This document shows, one piece after another, positions 7,952 through 16,264 of a DNA stretch of 36,921 nt. The notes beneath the pieces are model-generated. The model saw only the letters and a program-made list of their open reading frames with translations, made no database searches and was not told where the DNA came from. Both the position numbers and the translations under genes were made by a program. The stretch's first letter is position 1. Every line of letters starts with the position of its first letter. This DNA is from an uncultured Chloroflexota bacterium (lineage in GTDB: Bacteria; Chloroflexota; Dehalococcoidia; Lucifugimonadales; GCA-002694895): the NCBI GenBank assembly GCA_913045935.1, contig CAJWSY010000010.1, positions 1 to 36,921 on the forward strand. Direction: 5' to 3'.

Positions 7952-8437
7952 ATGAAATTTTTCCATTTAATAAATTATAATAGTTTAATTATATGCATTG
8001 GTCTAATATTCATTTCATTATTATTATTTTCATTTGTATACAGAAGTAAACTGTTGATTATTGTGACATTACTTTCATTAACCTTTGGAATACTTTTTAT
8101 TACTTATGTGAAAATACAATCAAATACTAATGATCAAAAATATATAACTGAGATAATTAAAACAAATGATCACACAGTAGTTTATTTATATAGCAATTTT
8201 TGAGCTGCTTGCGTTGCATACAAACCTCAAGTTTTGAGGTTAAAAAACAATGTTAGTAATATTCAAGTTAATTACATTGAATACGAAATAAGTAGCAATC
8301 AGGCTAAAGATTTCATTGAAATATACAAATACAAATCCGTTCCTCACATTATGCTAATAAACAAGCAAGGAAAAATCGTAAATAAATGGCAATCAATACC
8401 AGACATTAAAGAAATTAATAAATTTATATCTAAATAG
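7952..8437 (+). CDS. Predicted selenoprotein: membrane-anchored thioredoxin-fold protein with a UxxC motif (in-frame TGA read as Sec84)
   Basis: One 161-residue gene that simple ORF calling breaks at TGA 8201-8203. The two halves are in the same frame. Residues 11-29 and 33-52 are hydrophobic membrane segments. The rest is a thioredoxin-like domain: strand TVVYLYSNF, then U84-A-A-C87, then Pro92 five residues after the Cys exactly as in Trx CGPCKxxxP. It continues with the strand IQVNYIEYEI, cis-Pro131 in YKSVPHIMLINKQGKIV, and a C-terminal helix. TGA therefore replaces the codon of the nucleophilic first Cys. A hairpin with SECIS geometry follows (8223-8241). I start at ATG 7952, one base after the GGT stop; the upstream ATG at 7901 lies inside GGT. 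No clear Shine-Dalgarno is seen, so translational coupling is likely. The probable role is a membrane-tethered redox enzyme; which side faces out is ambiguous because the loop RSK and both flanks are weakly charged. The main alternative is a recently broken gene (Cys codon to TGA). No sel genes lie in this window. Confidence 0.75.
8201..8203 (+). other. In-frame TGA, predicted selenocysteine codon
   Basis: This TGA aligns with the first Cys codon of the thioredoxin CxxC motif and is followed by GCT GCT TGC (A-A-C). Coding resemblance continues without a frame change to the TAG at 8435-8437. TGA is a normal stop elsewhere in the window, for example at the ends of the SDR (24222) and flavin reductase (25016) genes. 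Confidence 0.75.
8223..8241 (+). promoter_or_regulatory. Candidate bacterial SECIS hairpin
   Basis: AACCTCAA (8223-8230) pairs perfectly with TTGAGGTT (8234-8241) around a GTT loop, giving an 8-bp stem. The loop begins with G and lies 27 nt after the TGA. Published bacterial SECIS models ask for a small stem-loop with a G in the first two loop positions, 16 to 37 nt from the UGA. The hairpin also encodes the conserved Lys-Pro-Gln segment, so it must satisfy protein and RNA constraints together. Confidence 0.65.
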
Positions 8438-11400
8438 ATTTCAAACCTGGAATGTTGCTTTTATCAACCATATCTTCAAAATCTGCCAAACCTGATTCTT
8501 GCATAGCTTTTAATTTATCCAATTGTTGGTCTACTTCATCTCCTATTTCATTAAACACACCAATTGACTGATCTGTTGGTTTGAAATCTGCACTATCAAT
8601 TACCGGGATCAAGCCTGCTAATTTAGCATTTAAAACTACTGGAAAATTCAGTCTGTCTCTAGCTCCTCTGTAGTCGCTAAATACTAAAGACTGTTCTATT
8701 GAGTTTAATTCTGAAATTAATTTTTCACCATCACTCTTGATTTTTTCATGATTACTATTATTTTCCGATCTAGATATCCATCCACGTATTTCTTCTTGGT
8801 TAATTCTTATAACTTCAACAGATGTATGGATTTCAGACAATTTAGAATTTATGTTTTGTAATAAATTGTATTGATCATCTAAATCTTTATCAGATGCACT
8901 AACTCTAGGGTCTTTAACAAGTGTTACATTTGTTTTAAGAGATGTTGTTTTATTACCTTTGGTTAAAATTAATTCGATGTCATAATCTCCAGGCGTAGCC
9001 ATTGGGCCAGAGACTCCAGCCGTTAATTGCTCTCCTTCAAGTTTATATGGATCATTTGAATACATATCCCATATAAATTCATTGAATCCTTTATTGATTT
9101 TTAATTCAGACTTCTTTTTACCAGGGCCTTTAACTAAAGGTTTTTCTTCTTTTGAATTATCTTCAGTTGATAAAGACCTAATAGTATTTCCATTTGCATC
9201 AGTAATAATCATTTCTGCATTTTCAAAATCATCATTAAGATAAAATACTATAGGAACTCCCATTGGAGGATTTTCACCAGAATCTAAATACTCTGTATGA
9301 ACAATTCCATTAGCGTCTTTTGTTTTTTCAATCAAAACTGGGGTACCAAGAGAAGCCATGTAAGCTTTTGCGTTATCAGGTCCTCCTCCAAATAATCTAA
9401 ATCCGAAAGGTGGTAATATTCTGTATGTTGGGGCAGGTTTAAATATTACGTTATCGTCTTCAGTATTTGAATTGAGTTGTGATATTACTGTTATATCATC
9501 TAATATCCAAAAAGCACGGCCATGAGTTGCCACAACCATATTATTATCTTTAATATCTATGTCATAAACTGGTACAACAGGAAATGTTGAAGATTCTAAT
9601 TTGGTCCAATTTGAACCATCATCAAATGAAACAAACAGTCCTGTCTCTGTTCCTACATAAAGAACATTAGGATCATTTTTGTCCACTCTGATTACTCTTG
9701 TGATTTCATGTTTAGGGAAAGAATCATCAATTCTTGTCCATGATTTTCCATTATCTGTTGTTTTATAAATAATTGGAGAATAATCATCAAGCATATTTTT
9801 TGTTGCAACAACGTATGCAGTTGATTTGTCATGTGGTGACAATTCTATAGTGTGGATTCTAGCCCATTTTGGGAAATCTTTAGGAGTTACTTCTGTCCAA
9901 CTTTTTTCGTTAGAATCTGCTCCGTCAGTTGAAATGTGGATCTTGCCATCATCACTTCCAGCCCACATTAAGCCTTTTACATACGGAGATTCGATGAAAG
10001 AGTATATTGTGCAATAGGTTTCAGCAGCTGATGTATCTTTTGTAATCGGACCTCCTGATACTTCTTGTTTAGATTTATCATCTGTTGTTAAATCTCCACT
10101 AATTTCTGTCCAAGATTGTCCTTCATTAGTTGATTTGAAAACCTTGTTTCCTGCAACATACAAGGTTTTATCATCATGAGGAGAAAATTGTATAGGGAAA
10201 GTCCATTGGAACCTATACTTCATTTGATCTGCGCCTTTACCTGTATTCATTACAGGCCAAACTGTGACTATTCTTACCTGCCCTGTTTCATGATCATATC
10301 TTAAAAGGTTACCTCCACCTCCTGGTGAACTACCTATTGCACCAGAATATACAATGTTTGGATTTTTGGGATCTGTAACAATATAACCACTTTCTGATGT
10401 ACCTGTAACATAGGCATCAGACCACGTAATTGCACCTTTTTCTGTTCTGTAGGGCACACTGATTGCAGAGTTGTCTTGTTGCGTACCATAAACTCTATAA
10501 GGAAATTGGTTGTCAGTATGAACATGATAAAATTGAGCTGTTTTTTGGTTATATATAGTAGACCAAGTGTCTCCTCCATTCAAAGAGACATTAGCGCCAC
10601 CGTCATTACCTTGAATTAATCTATTACTATCATTTGGATCTATCCATATATCATGGTTGTCACCGTGGGGTGTAGTTACTAAATCGAAATTTTTACCACC
10701 GTCAGTAGATTTGTAGCAACTATAATTCATTATCCATACAGTATTTTCGTCAGATGGATCAGATATGATGTGCTGGTAATACCAAGGTCTGCCTTGTAAA
10801 TCTTGATTATCTGATACTAATTCCCAATTTTCTCCGTAATCTTCTGTTCTGTAAACTCCTGTATCGATCTCTGATTCAATTGTAGCCCACATTCTTCCTT
10901 CTTTAGCAGGAGATATAGTGACTCCCATTCTGCCTTTCAACCCGCCTGGTAACCCAGGTTTGGTAGTTATATTTTCCCAATTTTCACCAGCATCAAAAGA
11001 AATATAAATACCTGAATCAGGACCTCCGCTTTCTAAATTCCAGAAAGTTCTTTTAGCTTGCCAAATAGCAGCAATTAAAATTTTAGGATTGCCAGTGTCC
11101 ATTGCCAAATCTGCAACACCGGCTTTATCACTTACAAATAAAACATTTTCCCATGTCTCTCCGCCGTCTGTCGATTTATACACTCCTCTTTCTTTGTTTG
11201 AACCAAAGGCATGGCCCAGGGCTCCTACATAGACTGTATCAGGATCAGTTGGATCTATTCTTATTCTTGATATATGCATTGTTTTTGATAAACCTACATG
11301 TTTCCATGTTCTTCCTGCGTCAGTTGATTTATATACTCCATCTCCTGGTGAAACGTTTCCACGTATTTGCGACTCCCCTGTTCCTGCATATATTACATTA

Positions 11401-11642
11401 GGATCTGAGTCTGCTATTGCTAATGCGCCAATAGAAGATGTGTTTAAAAAACCGTCAGTTATATTTTTCCATGTTGTTCCAGCATCATCTGTTTTCCATA
11501 CACCTCCTGCACAAGCTCCAAAATAATATTCATTAATGTTAGTTGGATGACCTGCTACTGCAACAACTCTTCCTCCTCGAGGAGGGCCAATATTTCTCCA
11601 TTTTATATTATTTAATACATCATTTTTCATTTTTGCTTTCAT
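8430..11642 (-). CDS. Large Asp-box (BNR) beta-propeller protein, VPS10/sortilin- and GH74-like
   Basis: 1070 residues. About ten Asp-box repeats (S-x-D-x-G-x-x-W pattern) occur through the first two thirds, for example YKSTDAGRTWKHV, YKSTDGGETWENV, YISFDAGENWENI, YRTEDYGENWELV, YKTTDNGKSWTRI and FVSFDDGSNWTKL. These form one or two beta-propellers of the kind seen in sortilin, GH74 xyloglucanases and photosynthesis-assembly proteins. After about residue 700 there is a beta-rich segment with FNEFIWDMYSNDPYKLEG and ATPGDYDIELIL, then a C-terminal helical region (about 900-1050). Relatives are usually annotated as glycosyl hydrolases, but no catalytic acid can be assigned, so a binding or scaffold role is equally possible. 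GGAG sits 6 nt before the ATG. No signal peptide is visible, which is unusual for this family. It is last in a minus-strand operon, 20 nt after GGT-2, and its stop overlaps the selenoprotein gene. Confidence 0.85.
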   Translation of the reverse strand: MKAKMKNDVLNNIKWRNIGPPRGGRVVAVAGHPTNINEYYFGACAGGVWKTDDAGTTWKNITDGFLNTSSIGALAIADSDPNVIYAGTGESQIRGNVSPGDGVYKSTDAGRTWKHVGLSKTMHISRIRIDPTDPDTVYVGALGHAFGSNKERGVYKSTDGGETWENVLFVSDKAGVADLAMDTGNPKILIAAIWQAKRTFWNLESGGPDSGIYISFDAGENWENITTKPGLPGGLKGRMGVTISPAKEGRMWATIESEIDTGVYRTEDYGENWELVSDNQDLQGRPWYYQHIISDPSDENTVWIMNYSCYKSTDGGKNFDLVTTPHGDNHDIWIDPNDSNRLIQGNDGGANVSLNGGDTWSTIYNQKTAQFYHVHTDNQFPYRVYGTQQDNSAISVPYRTEKGAITWSDAYVTGTSESGYIVTDPKNPNIVYSGAIGSSPGGGGNLLRYDHETGQVRIVTVWPVMNTGKGADQMKYRFQWTFPIQFSPHDDKTLYVAGNKVFKSTNEGQSWTEISGDLTTDDKSKQEVSGGPITKDTSAAETYCTIYSFIESPYVKGLMWAGSDDGKIHISTDGADSNEKSWTEVTPKDFPKWARIHTIELSPHDKSTAYVVATKNMLDDYSPIIYKTTDNGKSWTRIDDSFPKHEITRVIRVDKNDPNVLYVGTETGLFVSFDDGSNWTKLESSTFPVVPVYDIDIKDNNMVVATHGRAFWILDDITVISQLNSNTEDDNVIFKPAPTYRILPPFGFRLFGGGPDNAKAYMASLGTPVLIEKTKDANGIVHTEYLDSGENPPMGVPIVFYLNDDFENAEMIITDANGNTIRSLSTEDNSKEEKPLVKGPGKKKSELKINKGFNEFIWDMYSNDPYKLEGEQLTAGVSGPMATPGDYDIELILTKGNKTTSLKTNVTLVKDPRVSASDKDLDDQYNLLQNINSKLSEIHTSVEVIRINQEEIRGWISRSENNSNHEKIKSDGEKLISELNSIEQSLVFSDYRGARDRLNFPVVLNAKLAGLIPVIDSADFKPTDQSIGVFNEIGDEVDQQLDKLKAMQESGLADFEDMVDKSNIPGLKSI

Positions 11643-11662
11643 TTGTTACTCCTTATTAGTTA

Positions 11663-13264
11663 TTAGATTCCGATTGCTTGGCCGTCTTTACGTGGTTCGG
11701 AACCACCTATAAATATATTACCATTTACTTGAATTATTTGACCACCTCCAAAATTTGGAGTGGGGTCACTAACAATGATATTATGACCAAAATTTTTTAA
11801 TTGTTCTATTAATTCATTAGGAAATGTTGATTCAATTAACACCGTGTCTTTTGTAATATCTTTTTCATCGTCATCCCATGGTGTAACACTAAATCTTGGG
11901 TAGTCCAATGCCTCTTGTGGTGACATTTTTTTATCAATCAAATTTGATAAAACCTGAAAATGACCTTGCGCTTGTTGCATTCCTCCCATAACTCCGTAGC
12001 AGTATTCTAGGTTGTCATCTTTTGTTACCATGCCAGGTATCAGGGTGTGAAAAGGCCTTTTGTTAGGTTCTAAATAATTTGGATGATTTTTATCTAGACT
12101 AAAACTAGAACCTCTGTTTTGCAAAAATATACCGGTTTCTGGCACAACTATACCTGAGCCAAAACCTTGATACAAACTATTTATAAATGAACATCCGTTT
12201 CCTTCTTCATCAACAACAGTTATGTAAACTGTATTACTTGTGTCAATTTTAATTGTAGGTTCGTATTGATTTGCTTTATTGGGTTTTATCAATTTTCTTT
12301 TGGATTCTGCATAAGATTTAGATAGCAGTTTAGGTAAGACTTCCTTTGAAATTTCAAAATCTGTGATATTAAATAGTCCATCACTAAAAGCAGCTTTTAC
12401 AGCTTCTATTTTAAGATGAATTTCATCTTTAATATTTTTGGTATCATTACTGTTAAAACCCTCATAAATATTTAATGACATTAATACATTTAAACCTTGG
12501 GTATTTGGAGGACATTGCCATACAGTATACCCTTTATAATCAGTATTTATTGGGTCCACCCAGTCAGCTTTATGATTTGATATATCTTTTTCATCAATCC
12601 AACCTCCAAGTGATTTTATATGTTTTGAAATTTTAGATGCAATTTCACCATTGTAAAATGCATCTGGCCCGTCTGTCATAATATTTTTCAATGAGTTAGC
12701 AAGATAAGGAAGTGTTTTAAGTTCACCAAATTTAGGTGCGTTTGGTGTTAAGTATTCAGGAAATTTTGAATCTTCTTGAATTTTATTAACAGAGCCATTC
12801 CATCCTTCTGCAATAATTTCGCTTACGGGAAATCCATCTTTTGCATAAATATAAGCAGGTTCAATAACATCAGACAAATTTAAATTGCCAAATTTGTTAA
12901 CTATTGCTTCCCATCCTCTTACTGCACCTGGAACAGAGACTGAAAAAGGTGAAGTTGCTGGTATGGATTTATAGCCTTTATTTATTAATTCTTCAGGGTC
13001 TGCTTTAGAAGACGATCTTCCGCTAGAATTTAATGCATATACTTTTTTCTCACTAGCTTTATAATACAGAGCAAAAACATCACCACCAATACCCGTAGAC
13101 ATTGGTTCAACTACATTTAATACTGCAGCGGTTGCAACAGCAGCATCTACCGCATTACCGCCATTTTTAAGTATTTGAATCCCTGCTTGTGCAGCTAAAG
13201 GTTGACTTGTAGCTACTATCCCTTTATTTGACAAAACATTAGATCTTCTTGAATTGAATTTCAT
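11663..13264 (-). CDS. Gamma-glutamyltransferase family protein (GGT-2, YwrD-like)
   Basis: 533 residues. The N-terminal GIVATSQPLAAQAGIQILKNGGNAVDAAVATAAVLNVVEPMSTGIGGD is the classic GGT large-subunit start. The predicted processing Thr is Thr345 in SNTVYITVVDEEGNGCSFINSLYQGFGSGIV, followed by TGIFLQNRGSSFSLD, KRPFHTLIPGM and GVMGGMQQAQGHFQVLSNLID. It differs from GGT-1 (TVY instead of TTH at the cleavage site) and belongs to the branch typified by YwrD. It lacks a signal peptide, so it is likely intracellular. A strong Shine-Dalgarno (AAAGGAG, 5 nt before ATG) is present. It lies 9 nt after the pyroglutamyl peptidase gene; the pairing suggests removal of N-terminal gamma-glutamyl and pyroglutamyl groups from peptides. 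The exact substrate is unknown. Confidence 0.9.
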   Translation of the reverse strand: MKFNSRRSNVLSNKGIVATSQPLAAQAGIQILKNGGNAVDAAVATAAVLNVVEPMSTGIGGDVFALYYKASEKKVYALNSSGRSSSKADPEELINKGYKSIPATSPFSVSVPGAVRGWEAIVNKFGNLNLSDVIEPAYIYAKDGFPVSEIIAEGWNGSVNKIQEDSKFPEYLTPNAPKFGELKTLPYLANSLKNIMTDGPDAFYNGEIASKISKHIKSLGGWIDEKDISNHKADWVDPINTDYKGYTVWQCPPNTQGLNVLMSLNIYEGFNSNDTKNIKDEIHLKIEAVKAAFSDGLFNITDFEISKEVLPKLLSKSYAESKRKLIKPNKANQYEPTIKIDTSNTVYITVVDEEGNGCSFINSLYQGFGSGIVVPETGIFLQNRGSSFSLDKNHPNYLEPNKRPFHTLIPGMVTKDDNLEYCYGVMGGMQQAQGHFQVLSNLIDKKMSPQEALDYPRFSVTPWDDDEKDITKDTVLIESTFPNELIEQLKNFGHNIIVSDPTPNFGGGQIIQVNGNIFIGGSEPRKDGQAIGI

Positions 13265-13273
13265 ATATCTCCT

Positions 13274-13903
13274 TTATATTTTTATTGTTGATAATTCATT
13301 TATAATCCCAACAATTGCATTTACTATTCCGTCTTCAGATAATACTGGTAATTTTTCTTCATTAATTAATGGTTCTAAGTTTTTATATTTATCAGTAAAA
13401 GGAATATGAATAAACACAAATTTTGTATTTAATTTTTGTGTATTTATTTTATATTGATTCCAATAAAAATTCGCATTACACATGAATTTGCCAGCATTGG
13501 TAGAAATTTCAGATTTAACGTTTTTATTGGAAATGTTATTTAGATTATCTAGATCCAATGTATTTTTCAAATCATAACCCCTATCTATTATAGGCTCATT
13601 TTGAAGCAAAACCCCCTCGTTGTCTGGAGAAAGTGAGCTGTATTCATTTTGAGCTAAATATTCCAAATTAAGAGATTTCCTTGATGCACCTAACCCTAAA
13701 CTAATAATAATATCAGGTTTATATTTGTACAAATCGTAAACTTCATTTTTTATAGAGGAATATTTGCATTGCAATATTTCAGAAATCACATTGAAATTTT
13801 CATCTTTATTAAATATAGCAGAAACTCTGTCAGCGACTGAAATTGTCGGATTATATTTGTATTTTGAAAATTGTTCAAAACTGGTAATTATCAAATTAGT
13901 CAT
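13274..13903 (-). CDS. pcp: Pyroglutamyl-peptidase I (peptidase C15)
   Basis: 209 residues, the standard C15 length (about 205-215). The catalytic triad is positioned as in characterised enzymes: Glu81 (in LEYLAQN), Cys142 (in AGKFMCN) and His166 (in FVFIHIPF). In Bacillus these are Glu81, Cys144 and His168, with the same 24-residue Cys-His spacing. The N-terminal LIITSFEQFSKYKYNPT matches the family's ITGFEPFGG...NPS, but the glycines are replaced, so it is a divergent member. It removes N-terminal 5-oxoproline from peptides in the cytoplasm. The ATG lies one base after the stop of the AceE-like gene, and GGT-2 begins 9 nt after its own stop, so it is in the middle of a tight operon with another gamma-glutamyl-processing enzyme. 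Confidence 0.85.
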   Translation of the reverse strand: MTNLIITSFEQFSKYKYNPTISVADRVSAIFNKDENFNVISEILQCKYSSIKNEVYDLYKYKPDIIISLGLGASRKSLNLEYLAQNEYSSLSPDNEGVLLQNEPIIDRGYDLKNTLDLDNLNNISNKNVKSEISTNAGKFMCNANFYWNQYKINTQKLNTKFVFIHIPFTDKYKNLEPLINEEKLPVLSEDGIVNAIVGIINELSTIKI

Positions 13904-13904
13904 A

Positions 13905-16205
13905 TTATATTCCTAAAAGTTCATATATTTTTTCTTGTATTGAATTTTTATCAAACCCATAATATTCATATAAATCTACCTGGTCTCCTGATTGCCCAAA
14001 TTCAGAAATTCCAATAGTTTTAGATTTTGTTCCTAGAGCAGAGCCAATCCAATTAAGTGAATGTGGATGCCCGTCAATGACACATAAAGATGGCAAGGAG
14101 AAATCTGGGCCTAAAATAGTTTTTAAATGAAAATTCTCACTGTTATCAATATAATCTCTATATAAAGGTCCTGGTCCGGTTATGTTAATAAGATTTGAAG
14201 AAATCCCTTCATTAAAAAGTTCATTTTGAGCTTTTAATGATTCATTAAACACAGCACCTAATGAAAATATGTTTACTTTTAATTTGTCATTTGCATTTAT
14301 ATTGGAACTAAAAACATAAGCACCTTTAATAACATCTTTTCTTAATGTCTCCTGATTTTTATCAGCATTATATTTATTAAATAAATCTTGATCTAGTTTT
14401 GTAGTCGTTAATCTTAAGTACATTGATGAAGTTCTTGATATGACATGTTTAATACCAGATAAAAATATCCACTCTAATTCTTTACCAAATGTTGGTTCGT
14501 AATAATCAAGTTCTGGCATTTCTAATCCAATGGAAGGTGTGATCATGCTTTGATGTAAACCACCTTCAGGGCTTAGTGATACCCCTGACGGCGTACCTAT
14601 CATAATAAATTTTGCTCCTGAATATACTCCATAAAACAGTGCATCTAATCCTCTTCTAATAAACGGATCATACAAAGTACCTATAGGAATTAATGTTTTT
14701 CCAAACATTTCTTCAGTCAATCCTAATTGACCTAAAGCCATGAACAAATTATTTTCAGAAATTCCCAATTCAATATGTTGTCCAGTGTTTGAAATTTGCC
14801 ATTTTAAAGCACGAACCAAATCTTCTTCTGGCAATTCTGTTGATTCCATAGATTGCCAAATTCCCATTTTATTTATCCATCCACCTAAATTTGTAGAGCT
14901 AGCAACATCTGGGCTTATAGACACAAATCTATCTCTTAAATCAGAATTTAATCGAGAATTTTCTGTCATCATTAATCCGAAAATTTGCTGGCTTGACATC
15001 ATGTTTTTGTAATCATAATCAAAAGAGTTTGGTAAACTGTCTTTTAACAAGAATCTTGAAACGTGTCTTTGTAATTTTTGTTTAGTTTCTTGGCATTTTA
15101 AATGCTCGGGAGAATCTTCTTTAAAATTTGCCCATATATCATTTTTGTTTACATTTAGTTGGTCTGATAATTCGTCAATTTGGTTTTTTGTTAAAATAAC
15201 AGAATGGTTTTGAGGGTCACCAACTGAAGGCAAGTTCCAGCCTTTTAATGTATAAGCAAATATGACTGTTGGTTTATTGGAATTAAGAGCACCTTTGAAT
15301 GCTTTGTCTAAAGAATAAAAGTCATGTCCGCCTAAATTACTGAAAATATCATATAGTTGGCTTTCGTCGAAATCGGAAATCAATTTTTCCATTTTTTCTT
15401 TATCTTTAACACTTTTGGGTAACCATTCTCGTAATGCTTCAGATTTTCTTAAAAGTCTTTGATATAGTTCATTTGGCATGTCATCTATAGCATCTCTCAT
15501 AAGATGACCGTTAGGTAAATCAAATACATCTTCAAGTTTTTTACCGTATTTAGCGTCGATCACATTCCAGCCATTTGCTTCAAACATTTGCCGCCAAGTT
15601 TTAACTCTTATAAAAGGTATAATTCTGTCTAAACTTTGACGATTTAAATCAACAATCCAAATCAAATTGTTAACACCTTGCATTGCCGGATCAGCTATTG
15701 CTTCCCAAATTGTCCCCTCGTCTAATTCTGCATCGCCTAGTAAACTTATAAATCGAGCTTTTTTAAGATTATCATTATCTTCAAACATTGAATGATCGGA
15801 CATATATTTATGAGCCATAGCTGCAAAGTTTGGTGCAATAGATCCTATACCTACTGATCCACCTGAGAAGTCAACTAAATCCGGGTCTTTTGTTCTACTT
15901 GGATATGATTGTAATCCGTGTAGTTGTCTCAAGGTTGTAAGATATTTTTTATCCAAATTACCCAATAAATATTGAATAGCATGAAACACTGGTGAAGCAT
16001 GAGGTTTAATAGACACATAATCATATTTTTCAAGTAATTCAAAATACAAATAAGTTAGTATAGTTACTACTGAGCTACTAGAAGTTTGATGTCCACCAAC
16101 TTTTAAATCACTACGATTTGTTCTAACTGTGTTTGCATGATTAACTAATTGTATGGAAAGCCAAAGAATTTTATCTTGTAGATTTTCAAGTAATTTGATA
16201 TTCAT
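13905..16205 (-). CDS. AceE-like thiamine-diphosphate enzyme (pyruvate dehydrogenase E1/transketolase-like)
   Basis: 766 residues in the homodimeric AceE/transketolase-like family, shorter than E. coli AceE (887). KVGGHQTSSSS (35-45) and SIKPHASPVFHAIQYLLG (65-82) are the family signature around the ThDP site, followed by LQSYPSRTKDPDLVDFSGGSVGIG. The ThDP/Mg motif runs from GDAELDEG (157) to Asn188 in VDLNRQSLD. Later blocks are HIELGISENNLFMALGQLGL and the C-terminal FGQSGDQVDLYEYYGFD. Full AceE decarboxylates pyruvate for acetyl-CoA synthesis, but no E2 or E3 gene is nearby and this short group has no firmly known substrate. It may act on another 2-oxoacid or as a transketolase. Its stop lies one base before pcp, and a small DUF4177-like gene lies 59 nt upstream on the same strand. 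Confidence 0.85.
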   Translation of the reverse strand: MNIKLLENLQDKILWLSIQLVNHANTVRTNRSDLKVGGHQTSSSSVVTILTYLYFELLEKYDYVSIKPHASPVFHAIQYLLGNLDKKYLTTLRQLHGLQSYPSRTKDPDLVDFSGGSVGIGSIAPNFAAMAHKYMSDHSMFEDNDNLKKARFISLLGDAELDEGTIWEAIADPAMQGVNNLIWIVDLNRQSLDRIIPFIRVKTWRQMFEANGWNVIDAKYGKKLEDVFDLPNGHLMRDAIDDMPNELYQRLLRKSEALREWLPKSVKDKEKMEKLISDFDESQLYDIFSNLGGHDFYSLDKAFKGALNSNKPTVIFAYTLKGWNLPSVGDPQNHSVILTKNQIDELSDQLNVNKNDIWANFKEDSPEHLKCQETKQKLQRHVSRFLLKDSLPNSFDYDYKNMMSSQQIFGLMMTENSRLNSDLRDRFVSISPDVASSTNLGGWINKMGIWQSMESTELPEEDLVRALKWQISNTGQHIELGISENNLFMALGQLGLTEEMFGKTLIPIGTLYDPFIRRGLDALFYGVYSGAKFIMIGTPSGVSLSPEGGLHQSMITPSIGLEMPELDYYEPTFGKELEWIFLSGIKHVISRTSSMYLRLTTTKLDQDLFNKYNADKNQETLRKDVIKGAYVFSSNINANDKLKVNIFSLGAVFNESLKAQNELFNEGISSNLINITGPGPLYRDYIDNSENFHLKTILGPDFSLPSLCVIDGHPHSLNWIGSALGTKSKTIGISEFGQSGDQVDLYEYYGFDKNSIQEKIYELLGI

Positions 16206-16264
16206 ATTGTCTCAATGAGAAACTAATACAAATAATATAACAAATGGGTTATATATTTTCCATA

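Noticed and set aside
8201-8203. TGA read as tryptophan (alternative genetic code)
   Set aside because: The SDR gene (stop 24224-24222) and the flavin reductase gene (stop 25018-25016, in an ATGA overlap) end in TGA, and tryptophans elsewhere use TGG. The TGA also aligns with Cys, not Trp, of the thioredoxin motif.
7952-8437. Pseudogene or sequencing error splitting a thioredoxin gene
   Set aside because: The frame is uninterrupted apart from the single TGA, domain features continue on both sides, and a SECIS-like hairpin sits at the right distance. A Cys-to-TGA mutation cannot be fully excluded from one sequence, hence the reduced confidence.
11102-11401. 99-codon open frame on the + strand inside the propeller gene
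   Set aside because: It is antisense to Asp-box repeats; its His/Leu-rich sequence is a frame artefact of those repeats.
8430-11642. DNA-level tandem repeats in the propeller gene
   Set aside because: The Asp-box repeats are diverged at the nucleotide level and are ordinary protein-fold repeats, not a DNA repeat array.
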